DNA of 64,000 bases from Galaxea fascicularis (Eukaryota > Cnidaria > Anthozoa > Scleractinia > Euphylliidae), in the NCBI GenBank assembly GCA_948470475.1, contig OX419342.1:7556547-7620546 (forward strand), written 5' to 3'. Shown in pieces: positions 24,201-37,800 of the stretch. Position numbers and translations under genes: made by a program. Below the pieces are notes generated by a model. That model was not told the DNA's origin, did no database searches, and saw only the letters and a list, made by a program, of their open reading frames with translations. Numbering within the stretch: the stretch's first letter is position 1; the number at the start of each line of letters is the position of its first letter.

Positions 24201-27200
24201 ATCGGGACGATCGAAGGCTATCCCAGAAGTCATCACTCGTATCCCACATTTCCTAGCTCACACACGGAGTTAAACACGTCGCTCTTTATGGAAGAAGAAA
24301 ATATCCTGCAATTTACCACAAATTTTCTAAGGACTATAAGAATAAGTTTATAAGGATGAATATCTGGAAAGCAATAGGAGAGACATTCGGGTTGGACGCG
24401 GCTGAAGCAGAAAAAAAAATATCAGAATGTCCGAACCGCGTATGGGCGATACTTGAGAAAAAAAGTATGTTCCATCTAGCTCTGGGCGTGATGCTGTCCC
24501 CTCTCCAGCAGAATTCAGTAATTTGGTGTGGTTGTCAAACCACATCAACCAACGACCATCCACTGTTACAAACGTGAAGAGTCTCGATGAAAGCGAAGAT
24601 GATGCAGATCATGGTGAAGAAGCAGACAGCATAAACAATGTCCAAGACTCGCTTGAATACCCAAAACCTGTGTCTTCGTGGGATTCTTTGAGCTCTTCTA
24701 CGGCGCAAAATCGAAAGAATAAGAAGATAACAAGCCAGGAGACTCGCTCTGCGATTGATGTCCGCCAGTTCGTTTCCGAATATCGCGCCAAAACTCTGTT
24801 GTCGGACCCAGGAAAATCGTTGACGACTGCACGTCTTTAGTATTTGAAGCGATCGAGACGATCATATGGAAACCAGGAATCGTCTCAGTCGTCCCGATCG
24901 TCTCGAAATTTTTGGAAACGACTGGGACGATCGGGACGATCCGGACGATCATAGTGGAAACCAGGCTTAAGCAAACTAGGGTTTTGTGGTTTGTTTAAAC
25001 CAAGAATTTAGACCAAGAGAGGATCTTTGTTTAGACTCAATGTGATTCATGTTAGTTTTGTGTATCTGCGGCTCAGATCTCTTTCACTTGGGCCAAGATA
25101 GAATGATCTACAATATTATTAGTCTTTCCCTTAAAACCGTGAACACCTGAAATGTCTATGGAATGTTATTGTGTTTCAAGTAAAAAGCCAATCACGCGTG
25201 AGAAAACTAAACCGCAAATAGTAAAGGTAATTAGGTTGTGGTCTCATGTTGCTTCTGATTGGTCGTGAAACAATAAACATTCCACAACTTTTTTCTGGTG
25301 TTCACGGTTTCACGGGAAAGATTGTAACATATTTTCCTTATCTTAATTTCTACCCTTCAGGCTGTGGTAGAGTTTCCAATAACATCTTGTTAAGTCCTGG
25401 ATATCCTAACAACTATCCAGAGCACATGGACTGTGCTTATACCGTTGATATTCCACACGGCATGGGGTTGAAGATATTCTTTAACTATTTTAATTTGGAG
25501 GAGGAATCTCTCTGCGGGTAAGCCAATAACAAGTCACTTTTAAAGCATCGTGTTACAGAACCTCGATTTCGTGATAATTTGGAATAACTGTGTTGACTGA
25601 GGAAAGTAATTCACTATTGACAGGGTTTTGCTCCATTATGCGATTTTAGAAGAAACTTCATTCATTACACTCATTAATGGCAAACCCATCTGTGTTTCCA
25701 ATGCATTTCCCCGCGTTTTTCAAACGCTGTTCACTTCTCATGGTTTTGAGTTCTAATTGATGGCTCAGTGATTCATTGGTTTGTTTACGACTGCTTTAAC
25801 TGGTGCTAATTGTAAAATCGGATTTGATTTCACGAAAAGGCTTGCTGTAGTCAGTCAACAGGCAGAGCTTATGGTCAGTGAGCCATGAATCAGTTAGTGG
25901 TTGCCAAATGTTCCATTACCGTTCCTTGCTATTCCTTCACTGCTCATGGCTGGCTTTCCAAGTACGTACCACTTGACAAGCGCGACATTAAATGAATTTT
26001 GAACTGACTCTATACGTCAAACAGAAGATTAACAGCTCTCGAAACGTAATGCTATTCTTAAACAACTGTGAGTCATTTCTCATCTCACATCATTAATTAG
26101 GAGCATAAACCTGTTCTTGTCTACAGGTTTGACTACTTGAGCATTGAGAATAACCAGGACTTTGGTAAATATTGTGGTGTCCGTTCTGGAGAAAGTGTCA
26201 TTGTCACTGGACCTTATGTCAACATAACCTTTCATTCAGATAGCAGTGATAACAGGAGGGGATACAATGTATCTTTCTCTGTTGATGTCGGTAAGTACAG
26301 TGAGCTCTGGTGAAATTCAATAGTTTTGAGTATATACGTTTTTTCATGCAGTGGATAACACCCTTCCAGCTGTTGGGATTAGATTGGAGGGTACTAACCC
26401 AAGTTGAATATTCCACGCTGAGCAACCGACCAAAACGCTTTTTCCCTGAACAAAACAAAAGACAATCCAAGTTTGATTCTTTCTTTAAGTGTTCTTTAAA
26501 ATGAAAGCCAAAGTAATATCCTTGTTCATTTCACACTGAGACCCAAAGGACTGGAAATGTTTCTTTACTCTATGCGGTAACTATTGATCGACAAATCGCA
26601 AAGAAATCATCATCTGACCAAACTAATCAACAAATGGCTCTTTAAAGCTTCTCGAAATGAAATACAGAAAGAAAAAGCCTTGTTTATACCTTCTTTGAAA
26701 CACCATTGACTTCCGCTTGTTAATGTTTCCTTTCAACTTTTCAGCTGCACATTATGCTAACGTTTTTACATGCCCAGTATAAATTTACTTATACTTACGT
26801 ATAGTAAACACTTTAGTTTCTTCTTTATTGATCTGTCAGCGATCGTAACTTTATTTTGAAGTAGCACTTGTTCTAGGACTTAGCAGTCTATATTTATCTT
26901 GAGCCATTTTTCGGTAAATAAATCAAAAGCGATAAGTAAATGTTTCTTAGATTTAAACTGAATTAACAATAACAGCAACAATGAAAGTGACAACTAATGG
27001 AAATTGAACGTTCAATGGAACGATCTTCACTTGGTAAAAGAATCAGTAAAATTTGATCGGATTCCTAAACACTCGAAATTTGTATTCATGTCATCATTTA
27101 TCCATAATTTACTCTGACTATCTGATGCAAACAGCTGTTGACACAATGAGTTTTAAAATTCTGTTTTCGGATGGTTTCAAACTAAATTATTAAATGGCAA

Positions 27201-28070
27201 CGGAGATTGTCGAAAGAACAGCGAGAAAACTCATACTGAAACTTTTTCTCTCAATAATTGCTACGAAGTGAAGCAAAAATATCTTGGCCTTTTAAAATTA
27301 TGAATGACGAGGAACGTTCAGAAAGTTTATTTATTATTAGGTTTTATTGAACACGATTTTTCTATGACAAAATGTTAGCTTAAACTTAAAGCAGTATTGG
27401 TGAACAACTTATGCTTTTGTTTTCGAACAGCGCCGAGCTAAGATTTTTAGAAAACCGAACACAGTTCATATACTTCAGTCTTAAAGTGGAACTATGCTCA
27501 AATTCTTACTCTTGGTTTTTTAGGTGTAGCACTTAGAATTCCCGATGAAAGAATAAAAACACCGTTTACCGTTTCCAAATATCTGTATTAGTTCCAGAGA
27601 TATTTAAGTTTTAAAAATGTGTAAGATATTTAAATGCGATGAGTGAGACATCATACACTCAACCCAATATTATATCAAGTATATGAATAGAGCTATCTTG
27701 GCCAATTTGCAGCACAGACCATTGAAACTTGGTGGCCTAATAGTTCTCCCAAGAAACGGCACACCTACGGCTATAAAAAAAATTCTGTTCCTATGGCAAC
27801 TAAATCTTTTCCAGTTCCCACCCACTTGATTTCAATATCTTAGTGATTTTCAAATTTAAATGAAACTACAAACTCGAGCTAACAAATTTATATGCTTGCT
27901 GGACCATGCATATGAGCCACCATTAGCAAATATAAAAATGGAATGCCAAAGGTGGCCAGAAAAGCCTTTAATATTGGGGAGGCCTGGAACCCAGTTTGTT
28001 GCCATGGTAACAAAACTGTTAAGCTCGTATTGTGGAGCACATTCAGTAAAATCTTACTGCAAAAAACCAA

Positions 28071-28116
<46 letters not shown>

Positions 28117-28765
28117 GATCAAAATTTGGTTGAGTGTGTGACGTCATCACTTGTCTAATCTGCTTATTATCTCTGGAACGAAAAGAGAGATTTGAAAAGG
28201 GTAAACAGCCTTTTTCTTCTCGTAAAGACTACTTGTCTATGTTTTAAAATTGCTTAGATAGGAAACATGTGCTTTTCGTCATAGAACCACTTTAATGACT
28301 ATCACATGGTGTTCTCTAAATTAAAAAAAATTGAAACCGAAAGACAGAAAAACTATTCGTGCATAGTTTCTCCAACATGCATCTAAGCCAGTCGCTCGTC
28401 ATTTTAATCTCCCTAACCACTCCAAACAACACATGGCTATCTGCGGCCTTTCCCTACATCAAGGTACGACGGAAAGCCGCAAGAATCTGGAACAAAAATT
28501 CATCTTCCAAATCGGCACCCTTAATCCCCACGGTATTAACGAACGCTTTTCATTTAACTAATGTATTCCTATTTTTCACGTTGCCATGTTACCACCAATA
28601 GCGTAGCTCCTACTCCACTATAAAAACTACACACAACCCATAATTCCTCGATTCGCTCTGACGAAGGGCTAGCGCTCGAAACGTCAGCTTTTAGAATCCC
28701 TGTACGGTGGTCAATTTACATTTATCAACTCTGTTGATAATACCAAAATCTTTGTGTACTACTTC

Positions 28766-28801
<36 letters not shown>

Positions 28802-31800
28802 CCCCCTTTATTCATACGTTGATCCTGTTATTTTGGTTTGAAAAGCAAAACCACTTTTAAATTTAATGGGATTCTTAGAATTTTCCAAATCATAACGTTT
28901 TGCCGCACGTTACACACCAGCCTTCCGAAAGAACTGTGAATTCAACAAAAATACTGGAACAAGAACGGACTCTGGCTCACAGGAGACAGCAGTAAACATT
29001 GGTCGAAGGCAGCTATGGGGGTGAATTTCGCCAATATTCTGTTCCAAATTCCCGGTTATAGAGAACTGGTATATTTTATTACTTTTGATCAAATTCTGTA
29101 CTTGAGACGTTAGAACTGAAATTGAGCCAACGAAATAGAATCTAGGAAACCAGAACTGAATTTGCGACAACACTGAACGGAATTTGAAACATTGTAAACA
29201 GAACTGAACAGAAAATGGAGAAACAAAACAGAAATTGACGCTGCCCCAATTTCTGTTCTGTTGCTCAACAAACGGAGTGGATCCTGGGAAAGGAAGAGTT
29301 GCATCCTAGAATGTATATATAGTAAATGTTAGATTTGGTGTATATTGCAAACTAAGAAAACAACAGGAAATGTTTTAACAGCTGTGTTTCTATTTTTCCA
29401 CATTTGTTCCACATGCATCCACCAAGATAAAATAACTTCCTATGCCGAAACCTAAATCAAGGAATACCAGTTGTTCACGGCCAGTTTAACTTATTTTCTG
29501 GTCCTTACCTTTTTTTCTTCACTTCAGACTGTGGTAGAGTTTCCAACAACACCCTGTTAAGTCCCGGATATCCTAACAACAATGCACGCTACATGGACTG
29601 TGCTTATTCGGTTGATATTTTACCTGGCATGGCGATAAAGATATTCTTTAACTATTTTGAGCTGGAGGACCATCCTTCGTGCAGGTGAGTCAAAAATGAG
29701 TTACTTTGAAAGTATTATGTTACTGAGCCTCGATTTCGTGATAATTTCTAGTTAATGTGTTGTCTTTGAAATTTACAAGCTGTTGTTTTTTGCCCCTTAT
29801 GACCCCTATGTTCTGTTACGTACGGCGAAGAAACTCCCTGAAACTCGCAGTTCTTTGCAATATATTAGACGCAATAAGAGCAAACCCAATTGCATTTCTT
29901 TTCCCCTTGTTCTCGTGCGATCATTTTCCGTCGCGAACGCTTTTTGCTTGTATTTTGCCTTGAGATCTGATTGATTCATTGGTTTGTTTACGTTTGCCAT
30001 GAAAATGATGAAGGATAAAGCTTTTGATCCATATTCAGCCGGAGTGTCAATTCGCTCTTCCCAAATTACACTTTGAGTTAAATTGCAGGTCTCGGTTAAA
30101 CTGGCATTTTGAGGCTGTTCAAAGTCTTCGTATTTCCTTGGCAAACTTACTAACATTGTCAACATTCATTCCATAAATCGAAAATTTCAGGGGAACAGCA
30201 AAGTTCAGCCTTAAAAATACCACGCTTTAGTTTGGGAGTCTTTACTCTACTCTTAAACGTCTGTAGCATCAGTAGATTGAAACCTCTGACGAAAGAGGTA
30301 TTTCTTTTCTTCAGTTACATTGTGGTGGTTGGGCTAAACCATAGTAATTTCAAAAAGCCAGGCGGGATGTGCTTTCCTTAACGTTGAAATCATCATTTTC
30401 TGCTTTGGTTAACACTACACGATCAATCAGAGTAATGCCCTGTGATAAAGTAACTCATGTGATTCTATAATTCTTAAAAACCGCTATGTTGCTCAGTATT
30501 CGTAATATATGTCAGGTCTGAATGAATACGTTTTTATCGTGAGTGGTACATTCAATGCAAAAAGTTGACAGCGTTTGTTTTCCATGCAATGTCAAAGATT
30601 GCAGCTCTCGAAACTGGCGTAATTTTAACCTTAAAGAACTACAGTAGTACTGTATGAGCCATTTCCCATCCCACCTCATCTGCAGTATAAACTTGTTCTT
30701 GTCTACAGGCATCACTACTTGAGTATTAAGAATGGGAACGACAAGGACTTTGGTAAATATTGTGGTGTCCGTTCTGGAGAAAGTGTCATTGTCACTGGAC
30801 GTTATGTCAAGATATTCTTTCATTCAGATGGTGGCAGTAATAACAGGAGGGGATACAACGTATCTTTCTCTGCTGTTCCTCCAGTCGGTAAGTACAGTGA
30901 GCTCTGGTGAAATTCTACTGAGTTCTCCAATAGTTTTAAGTATATACGTTTTTTCATGCAGTAGATAACTCCCTTCCAGCTGTTGGGATTAGATTGGGGG
31001 CCACTAACCCAAGTTGAATATTTCACGCTGAGCAACTGACCAAAATGTTTTTTTTCCCGGAACAAAACAAAACATAATCCAAGTTTGATTCTTTCTTAAG
31101 TGTTCTTTAAACGTATGGAGGCCAAAGTAATATCCCTGTTCAGTTAACACTGAGACCCAAAGGAAAACACAAACTGCAAAGATATCATTCTTGAGACATT
31201 TTTCGGTAAATATGTCAAAAGCGCTACGAAAATGTTTCTTAGATTTAAACTAAGAATTAACAACAACAGCAACAATGAAAGTGACACCCAATGGAAATTG
31301 AACGTTCAATGGAACGATCTTTACTTGGTAAAAGAATCAGTAACATTTAATCGGATTCCTAAACGCTCGAAATTTGTATTCATGTCATCATTTATCCATA
31401 ATGGTCCATAATTCACTCTGACTATCCGACACAAACAGCTGTTGACACAATGAGTTTTAAAATTCTGTTTTCGAGTGGTGATAAACTTTATTATTATATG
31501 GCAACGGAGATTGTCGAAAGAACAGCGACAAAACTCATGCTCAAACTTTTTCTCTCAATAATTGCTGCGTGAAGTGAAGCAAAAATATCTTGACCTTTTA
31601 AAATTATGAATGACAAGGAACGTTCAGAAAGTGAATTTATCATTAGGTTTGACTAATTTCCCTCAGGACTTTCACAAAATAATGTGATATTATCTGGCAT
31701 TCAGAATAGTCGGAAATTTTATTACGACCAAGAACGTTTATAAAACTAACTTGAAATGAGCCGTCGACCAGTAAGAAACTTTAACCTACCTGTTACACTT

Positions 31801-34800
31801 CTTAACAAAGCGATCACATTTGAATATTATTTTTATAGTCAGTGTACAAATTTGCATATTTGTGCTCCATCGCCGGTTCAAATTACTTACATCTGTCAAT
31901 TTCGTCTAATGTCACGCTTCTGGTGCCTGTCAATCAACTGCGTAATTTTACGGAAAATATTAGCGCGTAAACGGTTCTTTTACCAAGAGGTGTGTCTGAA
32001 AAGGATGTGCTTCCACAAAACACAAACGAATGTACAGGTTTCTTGCACATATCTTTTCAGAAAATAAAGTTGTTGTAAATTCAAAGTATTGTTATGTTCC
32101 TTATCCATGAGCTGGCTCATAGGAGCCTCTGATTCCACATTTGTTCCACATGCATCCACCAAGATAAAATAACTTCCTATACCGTGACCTAAATTAAGGA
32201 ATACCAGTTGTTCACGGCCAGTTTAACATGTTTTCTGGTCCTTACCTTTTTTTCTTCACTTCAGGCTGTGGTAGAGTTTCCCACAACACCTTGTTAAGTC
32301 CCGGATATCCTAACAACTATGCACGCTACATGGACTGTGCTTATTCGGTTGATATTTTACCTGGCATGGCGATAAAGATATTCTTTAACTATTTTGAGCT
32401 GGAGGACCATCCTTCGTGCAGGTGAGTCAAAAATGAGTTACTTTGAAAGTATTATGTTACTGAGCCTCGATTTCGTGATAATTTCTAGTTAATGTGTTGT
32501 CTTTGAAATTCACAAGCTGTTGTTTTTTGCCCCTTATGACCCCTATGTTCTGTTACGTACGGCGAAGAAACTCCCTGAAACTCGCAGTTCTTTGCAATAT
32601 ATTAGACGCAATAAGAGCAAACCCAATTGCATTTCTTTTCCCCTTGTTCTCGTGCGATCATTTTCCGTCGCGAACGCTTTTTGCTTGTATTTTGCCTTGA
32701 GATCTGATTGATTCATTGGTTTGTTTACGTTTGCCATGAAAATGATGAAGGATAAAGCTTTTGATCCATATTCAGCCGGAGTGTCAATTCGCTCTTCCCA
32801 AATTACACTTTGAGTTAAATTGCAGGTCTCGGTTAAACTGGCATTTTGAGGCTGTTCAAAGTCTTCGTATTTCCTTGGCAAACTTACTAACATTGTCAAC
32901 ATTCATTCCATAAATCGAAAATTTCAGGGGAACAGCAAAGTTCAGCCTTAAAAATACCACGCTTTAGTTTGGGAGTCTTTACTCTACTCTTAAACGTCTG
33001 TAGCATCAGTAGATTGAAACCTCTGACGAAAGAGGTATTTCTTTTCTTCAGTTACATTGTGGTGGTTGGGCTAAACCATAGTAATTTCAAAAAGCCAGGC
33101 GGGATGTGCTTTCCTTAACGTTGAAATCATCATTTTCTGCTTTGGTTAACACTACACGATCAATCAGAGTAATGCCCTGTGATAAAGTAACTCATGTGAT
33201 TCTATAATTCTTAAAAACCGCTATGTTGCTCAGTATTCGTAATATATGTCAGGTCTGAATGAATACGTTTTTATCGTGAGTGGTACATTCAATGCAAAAA
33301 GTTGACAGCGTTTGTTTTCCATGCAATGTCAAAGATTGCAGCTCTCGAAACTGGCGTAATTTTAACCTTAAAGAACTACAGTAGTACTGTATGAGCCATT
33401 TCCCATCCCACCTCATCTGCAGTATAAACTTGTTCTTGTCTACAGGCATCACTACTTGAGTATTAAGAATGGGAACGACAAGGACTTTGGTAAATATTGT
33501 GGTGTCCGTTCTGGAGAAAGTGTCATTGTCACTGGACGTTATGTCAAGATATTCTTTCATTCAGATGGTGGCAGTAATAACAGGAGGGGATACAACGTAT
33601 CTTTCTCTGCTGTTCCTCCAGTCGGTAAGTACAGTGAGCTCTGGTGAAATTCTACTGAGTTCTCCAATAGTTTTAAGTATATACGTTTTTTCATGCAGTA
33701 GATAACTCCCTTCCAGCTGTTGGGATTAGATTGGGGGCCACTAACCCAAGTTGAATATTTCACGCTGAGCAACTGACCAAAATGTTTTTTTTCCCGGAAC
33801 AAAACAAAACATAATCCAAGTTTGATTCTTTCTTAAGTGTTCTTTAAACGTATGGAGGCCAAAGTAATATCCCTGTTCAGTTAACACTGAGACCCAAAGG
33901 AAAACACAAACTGCAAAGATATCATTCTTGAGACATTTTTCGGTAAATATGTCAAAAGCGCTACGAAAATGTTTCTTAGATTTAAACTAAGAATTAACAA
34001 CAACAGCAACAATGAAAGTGACACCCAATGGAAATTGAACGTTCAATGGAACGATCTTTACTTGGTAAAAGAATCAGTAACATTTAATCGGATTCCTAAA
34101 CGCTCGAAATTTGTATTCATGTCATCATTTATCCATAATGGTCCATAATTCACTCTGACTATCCGACACAAACAGCTGTTGACACAATGAGTTTTAAAAT
34201 TCTGTTTTCGAGTGGTGATAAACTTTATTATTATATGGCAACGGAGATTGTCGAAAGAACAGCGACAAAACTCATGCTCAAACTTTTTCTCTCAATAATT
34301 GCTGCGTGAAGTGAAGCAAAAATATCTTGACCTTTTAAAATTATGAATGACAAGGAACGTTCAGAAAGTGAATTTATCATTAGGTTTGACTAATTTCCCT
34401 CAGGACTTTCACAAAATAATGTGATATTATCTGGCATTCAGAATAGTCGGAAATTTTATTACGACCAAGAACGTTTATAAAACTAACTTGAAATGAGCCG
34501 TCGACCAGTAAGAAACTTTAACCTACCTGTTACACTTCTTAACAAAGCGATCACATTTGAATATTATTTTTATAGTCAGTGTACAAATTTGCATATTTGT
34601 GCTCCATCGCCGGTTCAAATTACTTACATCTGTCAATTTCGTCTAATGTAACGCTTCTGGTGCCTGTCAATCAACTGCGTAATTTTACGGAAAATATTAG
34701 CGCGTAAACGGTTCTTTTACCAAGAGGTGTGTCTGAAAAGGATGTGCTTCCACAAAACACAAACGAATGTACAGGTTTCTTGCACATATCTTTTCAGAAA

Positions 34801-37800
34801 ATAAAGTTGTTGTAAATTCAAAGTATTGTTATGTTCCTTATCCATGAGCTGGCTCATAGGAGCCTCTGATTCCACATTTGTTCCACATGCATCCACCAAG
34901 ATAAAATAACTTCCTATACCGTGACCTAAATTAAGGAATACCAGTTGTTCACGGCCAGTTTAACATGTTTTCTGGTCCTTACCTTTTTTTCTTCACTTCA
35001 GGCTGTGGTAGAGTTTCCCACAACACCTTGTTAAGTCCCGGATATCCTAACAACTATGCACGCTACATGGACTGTGCTTATTCGGTTGATATTTTACCTG
35101 GCATGGCGATAAAGATATTCTTTAACTATTTTGAGCTGGAGGACCATCCTTCGTGCAGGTGAGTCAAAAATGAGTTACTTTGAAAGTATTATGTTACTGA
35201 GCCTCGATTTCGTGATAATTTCTAGTTAATGTGTTGTCTTTGAAATTTACAAGCTGTTGTTTTTTGCCCCTTATGACCCCTATGTTCTGTTACGTACGGC
35301 GAAGAAACTCCCTGAAACTCGCAGTTCTTTGCAATATATTAGACGCAATAAGAGCAAACCCAATTGCATTTCTTTTCCCCTTGTTCTCGTGCGATCATTT
35401 TCCGTCGCGAACGCTTTTTGCTTGTATTTTGCCTTGAGATCTGATTGATTCATTGGTTTGTTTACGTTTGCCATGAAAATGATGAAGGATAAAGCTTTTG
35501 ATCCATATTCAGCCGGAGTGTCAATTCGCTCTTCCCAAATTACACTTTGAGTTAAATTGCAGGTCTCGGTTAAACTGGCATTTTGAGGCTGTTCAAAGTC
35601 TTCGTATTTCCTTGGCAAACTTACTAACATTGTCAACATTCATTCCATAAATCGAAAATTTCAGGGGAACAGCAAAGTTCAGCCTTAAAAATACCACGCT
35701 TTAGTTTGGGAGTCTTTACTCTACTCTTAAACGTCTGTAGCATCAGTAGATTGAAACCTCTGACGAAAGAGGTATTTCTTTTCTTCAGTTACATTGTGGT
35801 GGTTGGGCTAAACCATAGTAATTTCAAAAAGCCAGGCGGGATGTGCTTTCCTTAACGTTGAAATCATCATTTTCTGCTTTGGTTAACACTACACGATCAA
35901 TCAGAGTAATGCCCTGTGATAAAGTAACTCATGTGATTCTATAATTCTTAAAAACCGCTATGTTGCTCAGTATTCGTAATATATGTCAGGTCTGAATGAA
36001 TACGTTTTTATCGTGAGTGGTACATTCAATGCAAAAAGTTGACAGCGTTTGTTTTCCATGCAATGTCAAAGATTGCAGCTCTCGAAACTGGCGTAATTTT
36101 AACCTTAAAGAACTACAGTAGTACTGTATGAGCCATTTCCCATCCCACCTCATCTGCAGTATAAACTTGTTCTTGTCTACAGGCATCACTACTTGAGTAT
36201 TAAGAATGGGAACGACAAGGACTTTGGTAAATATTGTGGTGTCCGTTCTGGAGAAAGTGTCATTGTCACTGGACGTTATGTCAAGATATTCTTTCATTCA
36301 GATGGTGGCAGTAATAACAGGAGGGGATACAACGTATCTTTCTCTGCTGTTCCTCCAGTCGGTAAGTACAGTGAGCTCTGGTGAAATTCTACTGAGTTCT
36401 CCAATAGTTTTAAGTATATACGTTTTTTCATGCAGTAGATAACTCCCTTCCAGCTGTTGGGATTAGATTGGGGGCCACTAACCCAAGTTGAATATTTCAC
36501 GCTGAGCAACTGACCAAAATGTTTTTTTTCCCGGAACAAAACAAAACATAATCCAAGTTTGATTCTTTCTTAAGTGTTCTTTAAACGTATGGAGGCCAAA
36601 GTAATATCCCTGTTCAGTTAACACTGAGACCCAAAGGAAAACACAAACTGCAAAGATATCATTCTTGAGACATTTTTCGGTAAATATGTCAAAAGCGCTA
36701 CGAAAATGTTTCTTAGATTTAAACTAAGAATTAACAACAACAGCAACAATGAAAGTGACACCCAATGGAAATTGAACGTTCAATGGAACGATCTTTACTT
36801 GGTAAAAGAATCAGTAACATTTAATCGGATTCCTAAACGCTCGAAATTTGTATTCATGTCATCATTTATCCATAATGGTCCATAATTCACTCTGACTATC
36901 CGACACAAACAGCTGTTGACACAATGAGTTTTAAAATTCTGTTTTCGAGTGGTGATAAACTTTATTATTATATGGCAACGGAGATTGTCGAAAGAACAGC
37001 GACAAAACTCATGCTCAAACTTTTTCTCTCAATAATTGCTGCGTGAAGTGAAGCAAAAATATCTTGACCTTTTAAAATTATGAATGACAAGGAACGTTCA
37101 GAAAGTGAATTTATCATTAGGTTTGACTAATTTCCCTCAGGACTTTCACAAAATAATGTGATATTATCTGGCATTCAGAATAGTCGGAAATTTTATTACG
37201 ACCAAGAACGTTTATAAAACTAACTTGAAATGAGCCGTCGACCAGTAAGAAACTTTAACCTACCTGTTACACTTCTTAACAAAGCGATCACATTTGAATA
37301 TTATTTTTATAGTCAGTGTACAAATTTGCATATTTGTGCTCCATCGCCGGTTCAAATTACTTACATCTGTCAATTTCGTCTAATGTAACGCTTCTGGTGC
37401 CTGTCAATCAACTGCGTAATTTTACGGAAAATATTAGCGCGTAAACGGTTCTTTTACCAAGAGGTGTGTCTGAAAAGGATGTGCTTCCACAAAACACAAA
37501 CGAATGTACAGGTTTCTTGCACATATCTTTTCAGAAAATAAAGTTGTTGTAAATTCAAAGTATTGTTATGTTCCTTATCCATGAGCTGGCTCATAGGAGC
37601 CTCTGATTCCACATTTGTTCCACATGCATCCACCAAGATAAAATAACTTCCTATACCGTGACCTAAATTAAGGAATACCAGTTGTTCACGGCCAGTTTAA
37701 CATGTTTTCTGGTCCTTACCTTTTTTTCTTCACTTCAGGCTGTGGTAGAGTTTCCCACAACACCTTGTTAAGTCCCGGATATCCTAACAACTATGCACGC

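Larger units (their letters stand above)
21700..25360 (+). other. Intron between CUB1 and CUB2
   Basis: Non-coding apart from transposon sequence. Contains the MADF-bearing TIR element at 23971-24966. A stretch at about 22730-23820 has repeated phrases (AATAAGTGCCGC, AATAAGCGCCGC) at its two ends and may be another element, not resolved. Confidence 0.5.
26291..29527 (+). other. Intron between CUB2 and CUB3
   Basis: Non-coding, largely paralogous to intron 1, with two insertions: a TTAA-flanked element at 27485-28291 and a Penelope-like tail at about 28375-28830. Insertion points can be read by comparison with 19600-19750. Confidence 0.6.

Noticed and set aside
29806..30823. Open frames of 119 and 103 codons repeated in every array unit
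   Set aside because: They are antisense in CUB introns or exons; repetition comes from the tandem duplication, not from selection on protein.
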